Source: Dyella_B sp036746095 | GTDB taxonomy: Bacteria > Pseudomonadota > Gammaproteobacteria > Xanthomonadales > Rhodanobacteraceae | NCBI RefSeq assembly: GCF_036746095.1 | Contig: NZ_DAIOEU010000013.1 | Coordinates: forward strand, 22,283-86,282 | Reading direction: 5' to 3' | DNA length: 64,000 nt | Position numbers and translations under genes: made by a program | The notes under the pieces: generated by a model | The model's input: only the letters and a program-made list of their open reading frames with translations | Told to the model about the DNA's origin: nothing | The model's database searches: none | Shown here: in pieces, positions 1 to 7,976 of the stretch | Numbering within the stretch: position 1 is the first letter of the stretch | How the letters are laid out: each line of letters starts with the position of its first letter

Positions 1-9
1 GGGGATACC

Positions 10-591
10 GTGGCCACCACGCGACTACGCTGCCATTGGGCCGCCGATGGCGAGCTGATGCAGGCCTACCACGACAGCGAGTGGGGCGTGCCGCTGCACG
101 ACGACCGGATGCTGTTCGAGTTCCTGTGCCTGGAGGGTGCGCAGGCCGGTCTGTCATGGCGCACCGTATTGCACAAGCGCGATCACTATCGCCGCGCCTT
201 TCACGGCTTCGACATCGCCCGCGTCGCCGCAATGAATGATCGCGAACTGGAAAAGTTGTTGCTCGATCCAGGCTTGATCCGCAACCGCCTGAAAATCACT
301 TCCGTACGCGACAACGCCAAAACCGCCCTGGACGTGATCGAGGAACACGGCAGCCTGGATGCCTATCTCTGGTCCTTCGTCGACGGCAAGCCGATTCGCA
401 ATAGCTGGCACGCCCGTGCCGACGTGCCGGCCAGCACCCCGGTTTCCGACCGGATGAGCAAGTCGCTGAAAAAGCGCGGCTTCCGCTTCGTAGGCACCAC
501 CATCTGCTATGCCCTCATGCAGGCGACCGGCATGGTCAACGACCATCTTGTGGAATGCTTCCGGCACCAGGCATGCGCCAGCAAGCGCTGA
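10..591 (+). CDS. tagI: DNA-3-methyladenine glycosylase I
   Basis: Base-excision repair enzyme that removes 3-methyladenine from alkylated DNA in the cytoplasm. The 193-residue protein has the TagI family layout: Cys8 near the N-terminus, a YHDSEWG segment at residues 20-26, the block FEFLCLEGAQAGLSW, and a C-terminal NDHLVECFRH. Cys8, His21, His178 and Cys182 fit the family's zinc site. The start is GTG, preceded by GGGGATACC; only nine bases upstream are in the window, so an earlier start cannot be excluded. It lies 116 bp before an LptA-like gene on the same strand. Confidence 0.95.
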   Translation: MATTRLRCHWAADGELMQAYHDSEWGVPLHDDRMLFEFLCLEGAQAGLSWRTVLHKRDHYRRAFHGFDIARVAAMNDRELEKLLLDPGLIRNRLKITSVRDNAKTALDVIEEHGSLDAYLWSFVDGKPIRNSWHARADVPASTPVSDRMSKSLKKRGFRFVGTTICYALMQATGMVNDHLVECFRHQACASKR

Positions 592-707
592 ACGTTCTTG
601 GGCTGGATGAAATCGCAGCACGGCCATGCCAAAACACGCTGGGATTGGCATCGCAGCCTGCCAGATCAATAGAATGTGGCCACAACTGGACCATGGAGTC
701 GTTGCAC

Positions 708-1283
708 ATGAAGCCGTCCCAAGATTCACGCGTGCGTTGCCGTGGCGGCTCCCTGCTCCGGCTGGGGATGGGGATCACCCTGGTCCTGCCACTGGCGGTC
801 CACGCCAAGACCGGTGACCGCAACCAGCCGATGAATACCTCTCAAGATTCTGTCAACGGCTTCCATGAACCCAACACCATTACCACCCTCACGGGCAACG
901 TGGTGATAACCCAGGGCACCATGAAAGCCAAGGGCGACATTGCGCAGGTTTATCTGGATGGCCAGAGCCAGGTCAGCCGCATCGTCATCAAGGGTCGTCC
1001 CGCGCACATCCAGCAGCTGGACGACAACGATCATCTGATGACCGGCGAAGCGCCCACCTTGGATTACGACAACATCAACGGCATCGCAGTGCTGCAGCCG
1101 AATGCTGTCGTGACGCAGCAAGGCATGGGCGAAGCGCATGCCGACAAGCTCACCTACAACACCAACACCTCGTATTTCACCGGCACCGGCAACGTGAGCA
1201 TGACTTATTTGCCCAAGCAGCGGCAGAACGCCAGTGCGGCGCAGCCGGCGTCTGCATCCAGCGCCGTAGCGCCACAGAAATAA
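708..1283 (+). CDS. LptA/OstA-like periplasmic protein (orphan)
   Basis: 191 residues. Residues 12-33 form a signal peptide (hydrophobic LGMGITLVLPLAVHA, cleavage after HA). The mature part resembles LptA, the periplasmic bridge for lipopolysaccharide transport: a TLTGNVVITQGTMKAKGD block, a GEAPTLDYD block, and a third repeat ending TGTGNVSMTYL, which in LptA build the beta-jellyroll. The C-terminus is a low-complexity Ala/Ser/Gln tail. ATG 708 was chosen because GGAG lies 9 nt upstream and the signal peptide follows; the frame is open back to 555. No lptB or lptC is adjacent, so it may be a paralogue rather than the main LptA. Confidence 0.75.
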   Translation: MKPSQDSRVRCRGGSLLRLGMGITLVLPLAVHAKTGDRNQPMNTSQDSVNGFHEPNTITTLTGNVVITQGTMKAKGDIAQVYLDGQSQVSRIVIKGRPAHIQQLDDNDHLMTGEAPTLDYDNINGIAVLQPNAVVTQQGMGEAHADKLTYNTNTSYFTGTGNVSMTYLPKQRQNASAAQPASASSAVAPQK

Positions 1284-1318
1284 TCAAGCCGTCGGCCGGG
1301 ATGCGTTCCCAGCATCCC

Positions 1319-1607
1319 TAGGGATGCCCTGATCTATTCCATGCATCCGTCACCGCACGGTATGCGCGCCTCGGTTTGCCCCGGCGGTGAAGGCATACTG
1401 GTGGTATGTCGAGACGGCGGGGCGAAGCGAGGCGTGCATACCGTGCGGCCCAACCTATTGAATTTTAAAGACGGGGTGACGTCCAGAAGGCCCGCAGGCT
1501 GCGCCGCGCGGCTTGAACAGACGCCAGTCTGCCCTGCGCCACGCGACACACCCTGCGGGCCTTCTGGACGTCATGCCGGGTGCATGGAATAGATCAGGGC
1601 ATCCCTA
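1319..1607. mobile_element. Structured TA-flanked inverted-repeat element, copy 1 (MITE-like)
   Basis: Fills the gap between the convergent LptA-like gene and bioC. Perfect 28-bp terminal inverted repeats lie at 1318-1345 and 1581-1608, with a TA dinucleotide at each boundary (1319-1320, 1606-1607). Inside are two further hairpins: arms 1353-1373/1428-1448 (20 of 21 pair) and 1477-1498/1552-1573 (22 of 22). The apex of the first hairpin and the linker (TTGAATT, GGGGTGA) match copy 2 at 35142-35401. It has no credible ORF. TA duplication and no transposase suggest a non-autonomous Tc1/IS630-type element, which is inference. The TAG stop of bioC uses the right-hand TA. Confidence 0.7.
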
Positions 1608-2486
1608 GCGCCGCCGCGAACCGCGCAGGCTGTCAATCGAGAAACTGGCGATCTCGCCGCCACCTTTCGCACGCCGCGATTGCCCGGGCGCAGGTCCCCA
1701 GGCATGCGCCGTCACCACTTCCCAGGTTGCCGGAATGCGGCCATCCACGCGCATCGCTTCATAGGCAGCCAGCATGGCCTGAAAGTGCCGCTTGCCGGTA
1801 AGGCCGCGCTCCCGGCCGCGATCGGCGTGAGTGGCGCCGAGGCCCTTCAGTTCGCGCAGCAGTGCTTTGGGCTCGCTATAAGTGAGCGTAAAGCGGTCCA
1901 CGTCCAGCACCGGATCGCGCAAGCCGGCCGTGATCATCGCGTCGCCCAGGTCGTGCATGTCCAGGAACCGGCTGACGTGCGAATGCTGATCCACCGCGGC
2001 CCAGGCGGCGCGCAGCTCGCGCAGCGTGTCGGGACCGAAGGTGGAAAAGAGCAGCATGCCGCCAGGTTTCAGCACGCGCACGCATTCGCCAAACAGCGCC
2101 GGTAGATCATCGATCCACTGGAAGCATAGGTTGGAATGCAATACGTCCACACTGTGGTCGGGCAGCGGCAACGCCGTTGCCTCGCTGCACACGCGCACGA
2201 AGGGCTTGAGCCAGCTCGCATGCGATTTCGCCGCGCGCAGCATCGGCAATGCTGCATCCAGGGCGATCACTTGCGCCTTGCCATAGCGCTTCTTCAACAG
2301 CGCGCTGCCGCGGCCGGTGCCCGCGCCAACGTCGATGACGCGCTCGGGCTGTTGCAGATAGAAGTCCAAACGCTCGAGCAGCAACTGCTGCACTTCACGC
2401 TGCAGTACATCGTGCTGCTCGTAGCTGCTGGCAGCATGGCTGAAGTTGGCGCGCACACGCTGAGCGTCGATGTGGAAGTCGCTCAT
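1605..2486 (-). CDS. bioC: Malonyl-ACP O-methyltransferase BioC
   Basis: Methylates the free carboxyl of malonyl-ACP so that the fatty acid machinery can build pimeloyl-ACP methyl ester, the first committed biotin step. 293 residues. The Rossmann SAM motif VIDVGAGTGRGS is near residue 50, followed by DAALPMLRAA and LHSNLCFQWIDDLP, typical of BioC. ATG 2486 overlaps the bioH stop by 4 bp (ATGA), with GAAGG 7 nt upstream; the frame stays open to 2657 but that part lies inside bioH. It is last in the bio operon and next to BioH, which removes the methyl group it adds. The C-terminus RGSRRR ends at a stop formed with the repeat boundary. Confidence 0.93.
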   Translation of the reverse strand: MSDFHIDAQRVRANFSHAASSYEQHDVLQREVQQLLLERLDFYLQQPERVIDVGAGTGRGSALLKKRYGKAQVIALDAALPMLRAAKSHASWLKPFVRVCSEATALPLPDHSVDVLHSNLCFQWIDDLPALFGECVRVLKPGGMLLFSTFGPDTLRELRAAWAAVDQHSHVSRFLDMHDLGDAMITAGLRDPVLDVDRFTLTYSEPKALLRELKGLGATHADRGRERGLTGKRHFQAMLAAYEAMRVDGRIPATWEVVTAHAWGPAPGQSRRAKGGGEIASFSIDSLRGSRRR

Positions 2487-3253
2487 GCGTTCGCCTTCAG
2501 CCATGGCCGCAGTATGTGCGCGACGGCATCGGCATGGCTGAGAAAGGGCGCGTGCCCGGCATGCGCGATGACGTGGAATTCGCCCTGGCTGGCTTGCGCG
2601 GACCATTCCATCGCCGAAGGATGCACCAGTCGATCGAGGCGCCCGGCACACCACCAACTGCCGCGGGCCAGTTGAGGCAAGCGCGCGCGCAAATCGGTTT
2701 CATCCAACACGCGAATGCCCTCCTGCAATACACGCAGATCGGGTTCGCCGCGTGCGAAGACTTCGGCGCGCAATTTGCGCATTTCGGCACGTGGATCGGG
2801 ACTGCCCATCACTTCCAAGGCGAGGAAGCGCTCGATGGTGGCGTGGTAATCGGTTTCCAGGTCCATGGCGAGCTGGCGCACCAGCGCGGGATCGCGTCCC
2901 TGCGGCCAGTTATCGCCGCTCACGAAGCGCGGCGTGGCGCACAACATGGCAAGGCCGCGCACGTGCTGCGGAAAATCCAGCGCTGCCTGCAAGGCGATCA
3001 AGCCGCCGAGCGACCAGCCCAGCCAGATCGCCGAAGGCGTGGCATCGGCGATCGCGCGCGCACAGGCATGCGGTTCCAGTGGCAACCCGCAATCGCGGGA
3101 AAGGCCGTGGCCGGGCAAGTCGACCAAGTACATCGTGCAATGTTCGCGCAGCGCATCCACCAGCGGATTGAAAATGCCGCCATGCATGGCCCAGCCGTGC
3201 AGCATGACCAGCGGAACCGGGCCGCTGCCTCGGGTTTCGATGTAGAGGCTCAT
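2483..3253 (-). CDS. bioH: Pimeloyl-ACP methyl ester carboxylesterase BioH
   Basis: Alpha/beta hydrolase that cleaves the methyl ester from pimeloyl-ACP methyl ester, ending chain elongation and handing pimeloyl-ACP to BioF. 256 residues, the usual BioH length. The triad is visible: Ser81 in GWSLGG, Asp207 in GRLDRL and His234 in HAGHAPF, close to the E. coli numbering (82, 207, 235). The oxyanion HGWAMHGG is at residues 19-26. It overlaps trhO upstream and bioC downstream by 4 bp each, so the three genes look translationally coupled. Confidence 0.95.
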   Translation of the reverse strand: MSLYIETRGSGPVPLVMLHGWAMHGGIFNPLVDALREHCTMYLVDLPGHGLSRDCGLPLEPHACARAIADATPSAIWLGWSLGGLIALQAALDFPQHVRGLAMLCATPRFVSGDNWPQGRDPALVRQLAMDLETDYHATIERFLALEVMGSPDPRAEMRKLRAEVFARGEPDLRVLQEGIRVLDETDLRARLPQLARGSWWCAGRLDRLVHPSAMEWSAQASQGEFHVIAHAGHAPFLSHADAVAHILRPWLKANA

Positions 3254-4077
3254 GCGTGGGGCTCGTCACTCCGGCGAAGGCCGGGGTCCAGAGACTTGTT
3301 TGACTCCTCAAGGCGCTGGGCCCCGGCCTTGGCCGGGCCGACGGCGCTCTCGGCAGGACTCAGGGCCTTATCCACCGCTCCACGCTCGTCAAACACAAAG
3401 CAGTCGCCACGCCAGTGCGCGCCGCCCGTTTCCTCGAAGTACTTCAGAACGCCGCCTTCCAGCTGAAACACGCGCTCCATGCCAATGTCCTGCATATACA
3501 GCGCGAACTTCTCGCAGCGAATGCCGCCCGTGCAGTACGACACGATGGTTTTTTCCGCGTAGCGAGCATGATCGCCTGCCACGGCGGAAGGCAGTTCGGT
3601 AAAGCTTGCAATGCGATAGTCGACCGCCTGCGGAAACAGGCCCACATCGGTTTCATATGCGTTGCGCGTGTCCAGCAACACTATGTCGCGGCCTTCGTCA
3701 TCGCATCCTTGATCCAGCCAGCGCTTGAGGGTGGCTGCAGCTATCGCCGGTGCGCGACCACCTTCGGGTCGAATGGTCGGGTGGCGCAGGGTGATGATTT
3801 CCTTCTTAAGCCGCACGCGCATGCGTTTGAACGGCACCTCGTCGGAAAGAGATTCCTTGGCCTTCATGCCGGCAAAGCGGGAGTCCTCGCGTAGCCAGTT
3901 CATGAAGGTATCCACCGCTTCGCGCGGCCCGGCGAGAAACAGGTTGATGCCTTCCGGCGCCAGCAAAATCGTGCCCTTCAAGGCCTGCGCGTGACATTGC
4001 GCAAGCATGCGCTCGCGCAGCGCGGGCAGATCGTCCAGGCTGACGAAGCGATAGGCGGAGATATTCAGGATCGACAT
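3250..4077 (-). CDS. trhO: tRNA uridine(34) hydroxylase TrhO (YceA-type, rhodanese domain)
   Basis: Predicted oxygen-dependent tRNA U34 5-hydroxylase, the first step to 5-oxyacetyluridine. 275 residues: N-terminal acylphosphatase-like domain, then a rhodanese domain with catalytic Cys182 in SYCTGGIRCEK and the family's LKYFEETGG. ATG 4077 was chosen over the open frame at 4104 because it starts the conserved NISAYRF region. Odd features: the gene sits between bioF and bioH, and the last ~30 residues (PAKAGAQ...DPGLRRSDE) are encoded by a REP-like palindrome rather than by a family domain. Its TGA overlaps the bioH ATG. The function is well supported by the family; the reason for its place in the bio operon is unknown. 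Confidence 0.9.
   Translation of the reverse strand: MSILNISAYRFVSLDDLPALRERMLAQCHAQALKGTILLAPEGINLFLAGPREAVDTFMNWLREDSRFAGMKAKESLSDEVPFKRMRVRLKKEIITLRHPTIRPEGGRAPAIAAATLKRWLDQGCDDEGRDIVLLDTRNAYETDVGLFPQAVDYRIASFTELPSAVAGDHARYAEKTIVSYCTGGIRCEKFALYMQDIGMERVFQLEGGVLKYFEETGGAHWRGDCFVFDERGAVDKALSPAESAVGPAKAGAQRLEESNKSLDPGLRRSDEPHA
3264..3343. repeat. REP-like palindrome inside the trhO 3' end
   Basis: Arms 3264-3291 (ending GGGGTCCAG) and 3316-3343 (starting CTGGGCCCC) are imperfect inverted repeats around the core CCGGCGAAGGCCGGGG. The same family occurs at 25878-25957, 26918-26985 and 52221-52345. Read on the minus strand it supplies the codons for DPGLRRSDE at the end of TrhO, and it lies just before the bioH start. 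Such palindromes normally sit between genes and affect mRNA stability or termination; here one is translated. Confidence 0.75.
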
Positions 4078-4104
4078 GGCGGTGGCTAAACGTGCGGGGC
4101 GCAA

Positions 4105-5289
4105 TTATACCGGGGCACCCGCGAGCCGAAGGCGCGCCAAGGCTTCCAGCAGGCGATCCACATGCGCTTCCTCATGGGCGGCAGACAAGGTAATGCGCAG
4201 GCGCGCCTGGCCTTGCGGCACCGTGGGTGGGCGGATCGCCACCACCAGCAGGCCGTTTGCTTCCAAGGCACGCGAGGCTTCCAGCGTGCGTTGCGCGTCC
4301 CCCAGCAGCAATGGCTGGATCGCCGTGCGCGACGGCATCAATGGCAGGCCGAGTTGTTCCGCGCCATGCCGGAAACGCTGGATCAATGCATTGAGCTTTT
4401 GCCGGCGCCAGCTTTCCGTACGTGCAAGGCTGACGGCGCAACATGTCGCCGCTGCCAGTGCAGGCGGCATGGCGGTGGTGTAGATGTACGTGCGCGCGAA
4501 TTGGATCAGGCCGTCGATCAATGCCGTTGGCCCGGCGACGAAGGCGCCGCTGCATCCCACGGCCTTGCCCAGCGTTGCCATCAACACCGGCACGTCTCGC
4601 TCGCTGAGCCCTGCTTCGGCCACGCTGCCAGCGCCATCGTTGCCGAGCACGCCCAGGCCGTGTGCGTCATCCACCATCAGCGTTGCGCTTTCGCGCGCGC
4701 ATAAGGCGGCGAGTTCGTGCAACGGCGCGACGTCGCCGTCCATGCTGAAGACGCCATCGGTGGCCAGCAAGGCGCAAGCCTCTTCATTGCTTTGCAGCTG
4801 GCGCGTTGCAGCTTCGACGTCGGCATGCGGATAGCGCTTCAACATGGCGCCCGCCAGTTGCGCGCCGTCAAGCAGGCAGGCGTGATTGAGCTTGTCCTGC
4901 ACACATAGCTCGCCCCGCTGCAGCAACGCCTGGATCACGCCGAGATTGGCCATGTAGCCGGCGGAAAACAGCAGTGCACGTTCGCGGCCGGTCCATTCGG
5001 CCAGCATTTCTTCCAATTCGGCATGCTCACGCCGGTGTCCGCAGATGAGGTGCGCGGAACCGCTGCCGACTCCGCTCTCATCAGCGGCCTGCTTCCAGGC
5101 GGCGATCAGGCGCGAATCCTGGGCCAAGCCCAGATAGTCGTTGGTGCAGAAAGCCAGCAGGCGCCGCCCGTGGCTTTCCACGAAAGGCCCTTCGGCGCGT
5201 GTGATGGTGCGCAGGCGACGCTGCAATTGCGCCTGCCCACGTTCAGCCGTTTGGACGGCTAATCGCTTGAGCAGATCAGGCCGCGGCAC
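4105..5289 (-). CDS. bioF: 8-amino-7-oxononanoate synthase BioF
   Basis: PLP enzyme of the alpha-oxoamine synthase family that condenses pimeloyl-ACP (or -CoA) with alanine to give KAPA in biotin synthesis. Family marks: FCTNDYLGL, GSAHLICGH, the PLP contact DDAHGLGVLG, the Schiff-base lysine in LMATLGKAVGCSG, and AIRPPTVPQGQARLR. The start is uncertain: the frame is open to a TTG at 5331, but GTG 5289 gives MPRPDLLKR, which matches the usual N-terminus of related BioF proteins and overlaps the bioB stop by 14 bp. Neither has a clear Shine-Dalgarno. 394 residues from GTG 5289. Confidence 0.92.
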   Translation of the reverse strand: MPRPDLLKRLAVQTAERGQAQLQRRLRTITRAEGPFVESHGRRLLAFCTNDYLGLAQDSRLIAAWKQAADESGVGSGSAHLICGHRREHAELEEMLAEWTGRERALLFSAGYMANLGVIQALLQRGELCVQDKLNHACLLDGAQLAGAMLKRYPHADVEAATRQLQSNEEACALLATDGVFSMDGDVAPLHELAALCARESATLMVDDAHGLGVLGNDGAGSVAEAGLSERDVPVLMATLGKAVGCSGAFVAGPTALIDGLIQFARTYIYTTAMPPALAAATCCAVSLARTESWRRQKLNALIQRFRHGAEQLGLPLMPSRTAIQPLLLGDAQRTLEASRALEANGLLVVAIRPPTVPQGQARLRITLSAAHEEAHVDRLLEALARLRLAGAPV

Positions 5290-6319
5290 TGCAGCCACAG
5301 CCGTGCCCGCAGCCTGCTGATTCTGTTTCAAGAATGCCGGCGTGCACGGTGTCGGTATCTTCCGTTACTTCCAATGCATGCAGGTCGAGTCGCCGGAACA
5401 GTGCGCGATCGTGCTCCACATCCGGATTGCCGGTGGTCAGCAGCTTTTCGCCATAGAAAATCGAGTTGGCGCCGGCGAAGAAACACAGCGCCTGCACGGC
5501 ATCGTCCATCTGCTGGCGGCCGGCGGAGAGCCGCACCATCGATGCCGGCATCAGGATGCGCGCCACGGCGATCGTGCGCACGAACTCGAACGGGTCCAGG
5601 GCCTCGGTGCCATGCAAGGGTGTGCCCGGCACTTGCACCAGCTGGTTGATCGGCACTGATTGCGGATGCTCCGGCAGCGTGGCCAGCGTCTGCAGCAGGC
5701 CGGCGCGCTGTTCGCGCGTTTCACCCATGCCGACGATGCCGCCGCAGCAGGTTTTCAGGCCAACCTGGCGCACGTGTTCCAACGTATCCAGGCGATCCTG
5801 GTATTGGCGCGTATGGATGATCTCGCCGTAGAACTCCGGCGCCGTGTCGAGATTGTGGTTGTAGTAATCCAGGCCGGCCTGCTTCAGCGTCTTCGCCTGT
5901 TCGCCGTTGAGCATGCCCAGCGTGGCGCAGGTCTCAAGGCCCAGCGCCTTGACGGCCGAAACAATTTCGGCCACCTGGGCCACGTCGCGATCTTTCGGGC
6001 TGCGCCACGCCGCGCCCATGCAGAAGCGGCTCGCACCGGCGTTCTTGGCGGCCTGCGCGCGGGCAACCACGGCGTCTACCGACATCAGTTTTTCCGCCTT
6101 CACGCCGGTGTGGTAGCGCGCTGCTTGGGGGCAATAACCGCAATCCTCCGGGCAACCGCCGGTCTTGATCGACAGCAGGGTCGAGACCTGCACCGCGTTC
6201 GGATCGTGATGCTCGCGATGCACGCTGTGCGCCCGATGCAGCAGCTCATTGAAAGGCAAGGCGAACAGGGCGGCGACTTCGTCGCGGGTCCAGTCGTGGC
6301 GAAGAGCGGCTGCAGTCAT
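5276..6319 (-). CDS. bioB: Biotin synthase BioB
   Basis: Radical-SAM enzyme that inserts sulfur into dethiobiotin, using a [4Fe-4S] cluster for radical formation and a second cluster as sulfur source. 347 residues. The radical-SAM cysteines are Cys56, Cys60 and Cys63 in GGCPEDCGYCPQ; YYNHNLDTAPEFY and MVRLSAGRQQM are BioB signatures. ATG 6319 has GGAG 6 nt upstream; a longer in-frame extension (to 6844) crosses the neighbouring regulator and is not real. The C-terminus carries an unusual Cys/Gly tail, GCGHGCGCSAAA. It is first of the five bio-operon genes and lies 88 bp downstream of a SufR-like regulator. Confidence 0.96.
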   Translation of the reverse strand: MTAAALRHDWTRDEVAALFALPFNELLHRAHSVHREHHDPNAVQVSTLLSIKTGGCPEDCGYCPQAARYHTGVKAEKLMSVDAVVARAQAAKNAGASRFCMGAAWRSPKDRDVAQVAEIVSAVKALGLETCATLGMLNGEQAKTLKQAGLDYYNHNLDTAPEFYGEIIHTRQYQDRLDTLEHVRQVGLKTCCGGIVGMGETREQRAGLLQTLATLPEHPQSVPINQLVQVPGTPLHGTEALDPFEFVRTIAVARILMPASMVRLSAGRQQMDDAVQALCFFAGANSIFYGEKLLTTGNPDVEHDRALFRRLDLHALEVTEDTDTVHAGILETESAGCGHGCGCSAAA

Positions 6320-6407
6320 GGGAGGCTCCGGTAAACCGGCGCACAGTGTGGGAGCCGGCCGGAGTGCTGTCAACTCGATCTGCTGGCGAATGGTTGACGG
6401 GGCGCCA

Positions 6408-7073
6408 TCATTCCTTCGTGCCGCTTTCCTTAACCCTGGACAGCAGTGCGCCCAGCCGGAAGCGGCACACGTGCCCGCCGCGCACGATGCATTCCATGTG
6501 GTGGATACGCCGGCCGCTGGCGGCTTCCATGTAGGCGAGATCGAATTTGCATACCTGCGGATACTGCTTGGCCAGTGCATGGAACACGCAATTGAATGCT
6601 TCGATCTGCCATTCCGCGCCATGGCGCGCGGCAGTTGCTTCATAACCGAGCATGTCGAGTTTCTGCGCAATGCCGTGCACCACTTCTTCGGGCGGCGTAT
6701 CAGGCAAAGGGGCGATTTCGTGACTGCCAAGGTGCCGGCCGAGTTCGCGCAACATGTTTTCCATGGCGTCGTCGCCGAGCTGTGCATGCAGTTGCGCCAG
6801 CAACGCTGTGGCGATGACGCCGTAATGGCGCGGGAATAGCGCATGCCCTTCCGCGGTAAGTCGATAGCACGCTGTTGGCCGTCCGCCGCTGGGTTTCGAT
6901 TGCGTCCGTTCTACGTACCGGCGCGCGATCAAGGCGCTCAGGTGCTGACGCACGGCGTTGTGGCTGATGCGCAGTTGCGCGCACAGCGATTCCACCGTAC
7001 CGCCCTCGTTCGCCATCAGCAGCTGCCGCAACAGGCGCTGCTGCGTGGTTCCGAGTTGCCTGAGCGCCACCAT
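6408..7073 (-). CDS. SufR-like winged-helix transcriptional regulator with four C-terminal cysteines
   Basis: 221 residues. The N-terminal winged helix (about 8-78) contains VESLCAQLRISHNAVRQHLS and a GGRPTACYRLT wing. The C-terminal half holds Cys162, Cys175, Cys195 and Cys203, in NCVF, QVCKF, MECIV and HVCRF contexts. SufR repressors use such a cysteine set to bind an Fe-S cluster and sense cluster status; the spacing here (12, 19 and 7 residues apart) differs from the cyanobacterial SufR spacing I recall. It lies just upstream of bioB, whose product consumes Fe-S clusters, so control of biotin synthesis by cluster supply is a reasonable guess. No suf or isc genes are in the window. Confidence 0.7.
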   Translation of the reverse strand: MVALRQLGTTQQRLLRQLLMANEGGTVESLCAQLRISHNAVRQHLSALIARRYVERTQSKPSGGRPTACYRLTAEGHALFPRHYGVIATALLAQLHAQLGDDAMENMLRELGRHLGSHEIAPLPDTPPEEVVHGIAQKLDMLGYEATAARHGAEWQIEAFNCVFHALAKQYPQVCKFDLAYMEAASGRRIHHMECIVRGGHVCRFRLGALLSRVKESGTKE

Positions 7074-7076
7074 CGT

Positions 7077-7730
7077 TCAGTGCGCCTTGTCGGGGAATTG
7101 CTTGGCGATGCCGCTGGCGAATGCATCGGCGATGGTGTTCATATGTGCCTGCATTTCGGTCCAGGTGGCCTGCTCGCCCTTGCTATCGCCGCTCATGATT
7201 TGCTTGATCTGCGCAGCGTGCTCCGCCACATGGGTCGCGAACAGGCTCCGCAAGGCGCTTTCCGGCAAGTTGGGGTTGGCGCTGGAAAAGAATTTGGCAA
7301 TCGCGGTGACATTCGTATCGAGATCGGCCATGGCTTTCTGTTCGCCAGCGGTATCGCCGGCTGCGCTGGCGTCGGTGAGCGCCTTGACGCCGCCCCAGTG
7401 ACCGGCGAGCAACTTCAGCGTCTGGTCGCCGGCCGGCTTGCCATAAAAGCTGCCTACCGCGTCCGCGATCTGTTTGGCATTGGCGACCACCGCCTTAGCT
7501 GCTGCCTCGGCTTTGGCGCCATCACGGGCATGCACGGCGAAAGCATATTCGCGCGTATGCACGATGTGCCCATGCCACAGCGTACGCATGGCCGCATGCA
7601 GTTTTGGCGCCGTGGCTGGCGTGCTCTGCGAGGTTTGCGCCATGTCGTGCGGGGACGGGGCGGCCTGTGCGAATCCAACCGCCGCCAAGGTCGTGCCGGC
7701 AAGTACGAACAGCAGGTTTCGAATCTTCAT
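7077..7730 (-). CDS. Secreted helical protein of unknown function
   Basis: 217 residues. A clear signal peptide (MKIRNLLFVLAGTTLAAVGFAQA) precedes a mature protein that is nearly all helical: repeated Ala-rich stretches such as AKAEAAAKAVVANAKQIADAV, and scattered histidines (LWHGHIVHTREY, THVAEHAAQ). No family is recognised. ATG 7730 was chosen because of the signal peptide and GGAG about 7 nt upstream; the longer frame to 7796 has no such start. The next gene, the SufR-like regulator, starts 3 bp after its stop, so the two are probably co-transcribed. A four-helix periplasmic metal or haem carrier is possible but not shown. Confidence 0.7.
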   Translation of the reverse strand: MKIRNLLFVLAGTTLAAVGFAQAAPSPHDMAQTSQSTPATAPKLHAAMRTLWHGHIVHTREYAFAVHARDGAKAEAAAKAVVANAKQIADAVGSFYGKPAGDQTLKLLAGHWGGVKALTDASAAGDTAGEQKAMADLDTNVTAIAKFFSSANPNLPESALRSLFATHVAEHAAQIKQIMSGDSKGEQATWTEMQAHMNTIADAFASGIAKQFPDKAH

Positions 7731-7976
7731 GAGGTGTCTCCGTGACGTCGCTCGATGCGACTCGGGACAGTCTGGATGCCTCCTATTTTCACGCAAGATA
7801 TCTATGTGTAAAGACCGTGTACCAACGACTTTTCAGTCCAGGAAGCGAGCCGCGAAGGCGGCATGGAAATATCCGGCAAGCCCCTGGCCGGGGGACGAGA
7901 GGCCAAGCGCCCGCAACATTTCCAGAACGCCGCCCATGCCTCTAACATCGGCGAACCGTCCATCGAAGGAGTCGTC

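Noticed and set aside
1334..1592. Open frames inside repeat copy 1
   Set aside because: They follow the inverted repeats on both strands and are not coding.
6320..6844. N-terminal extension of bioB
   Set aside because: It overlaps the SufR-like gene out of frame; ATG 6319 has a good ribosome site and a normal BioB N-terminus.
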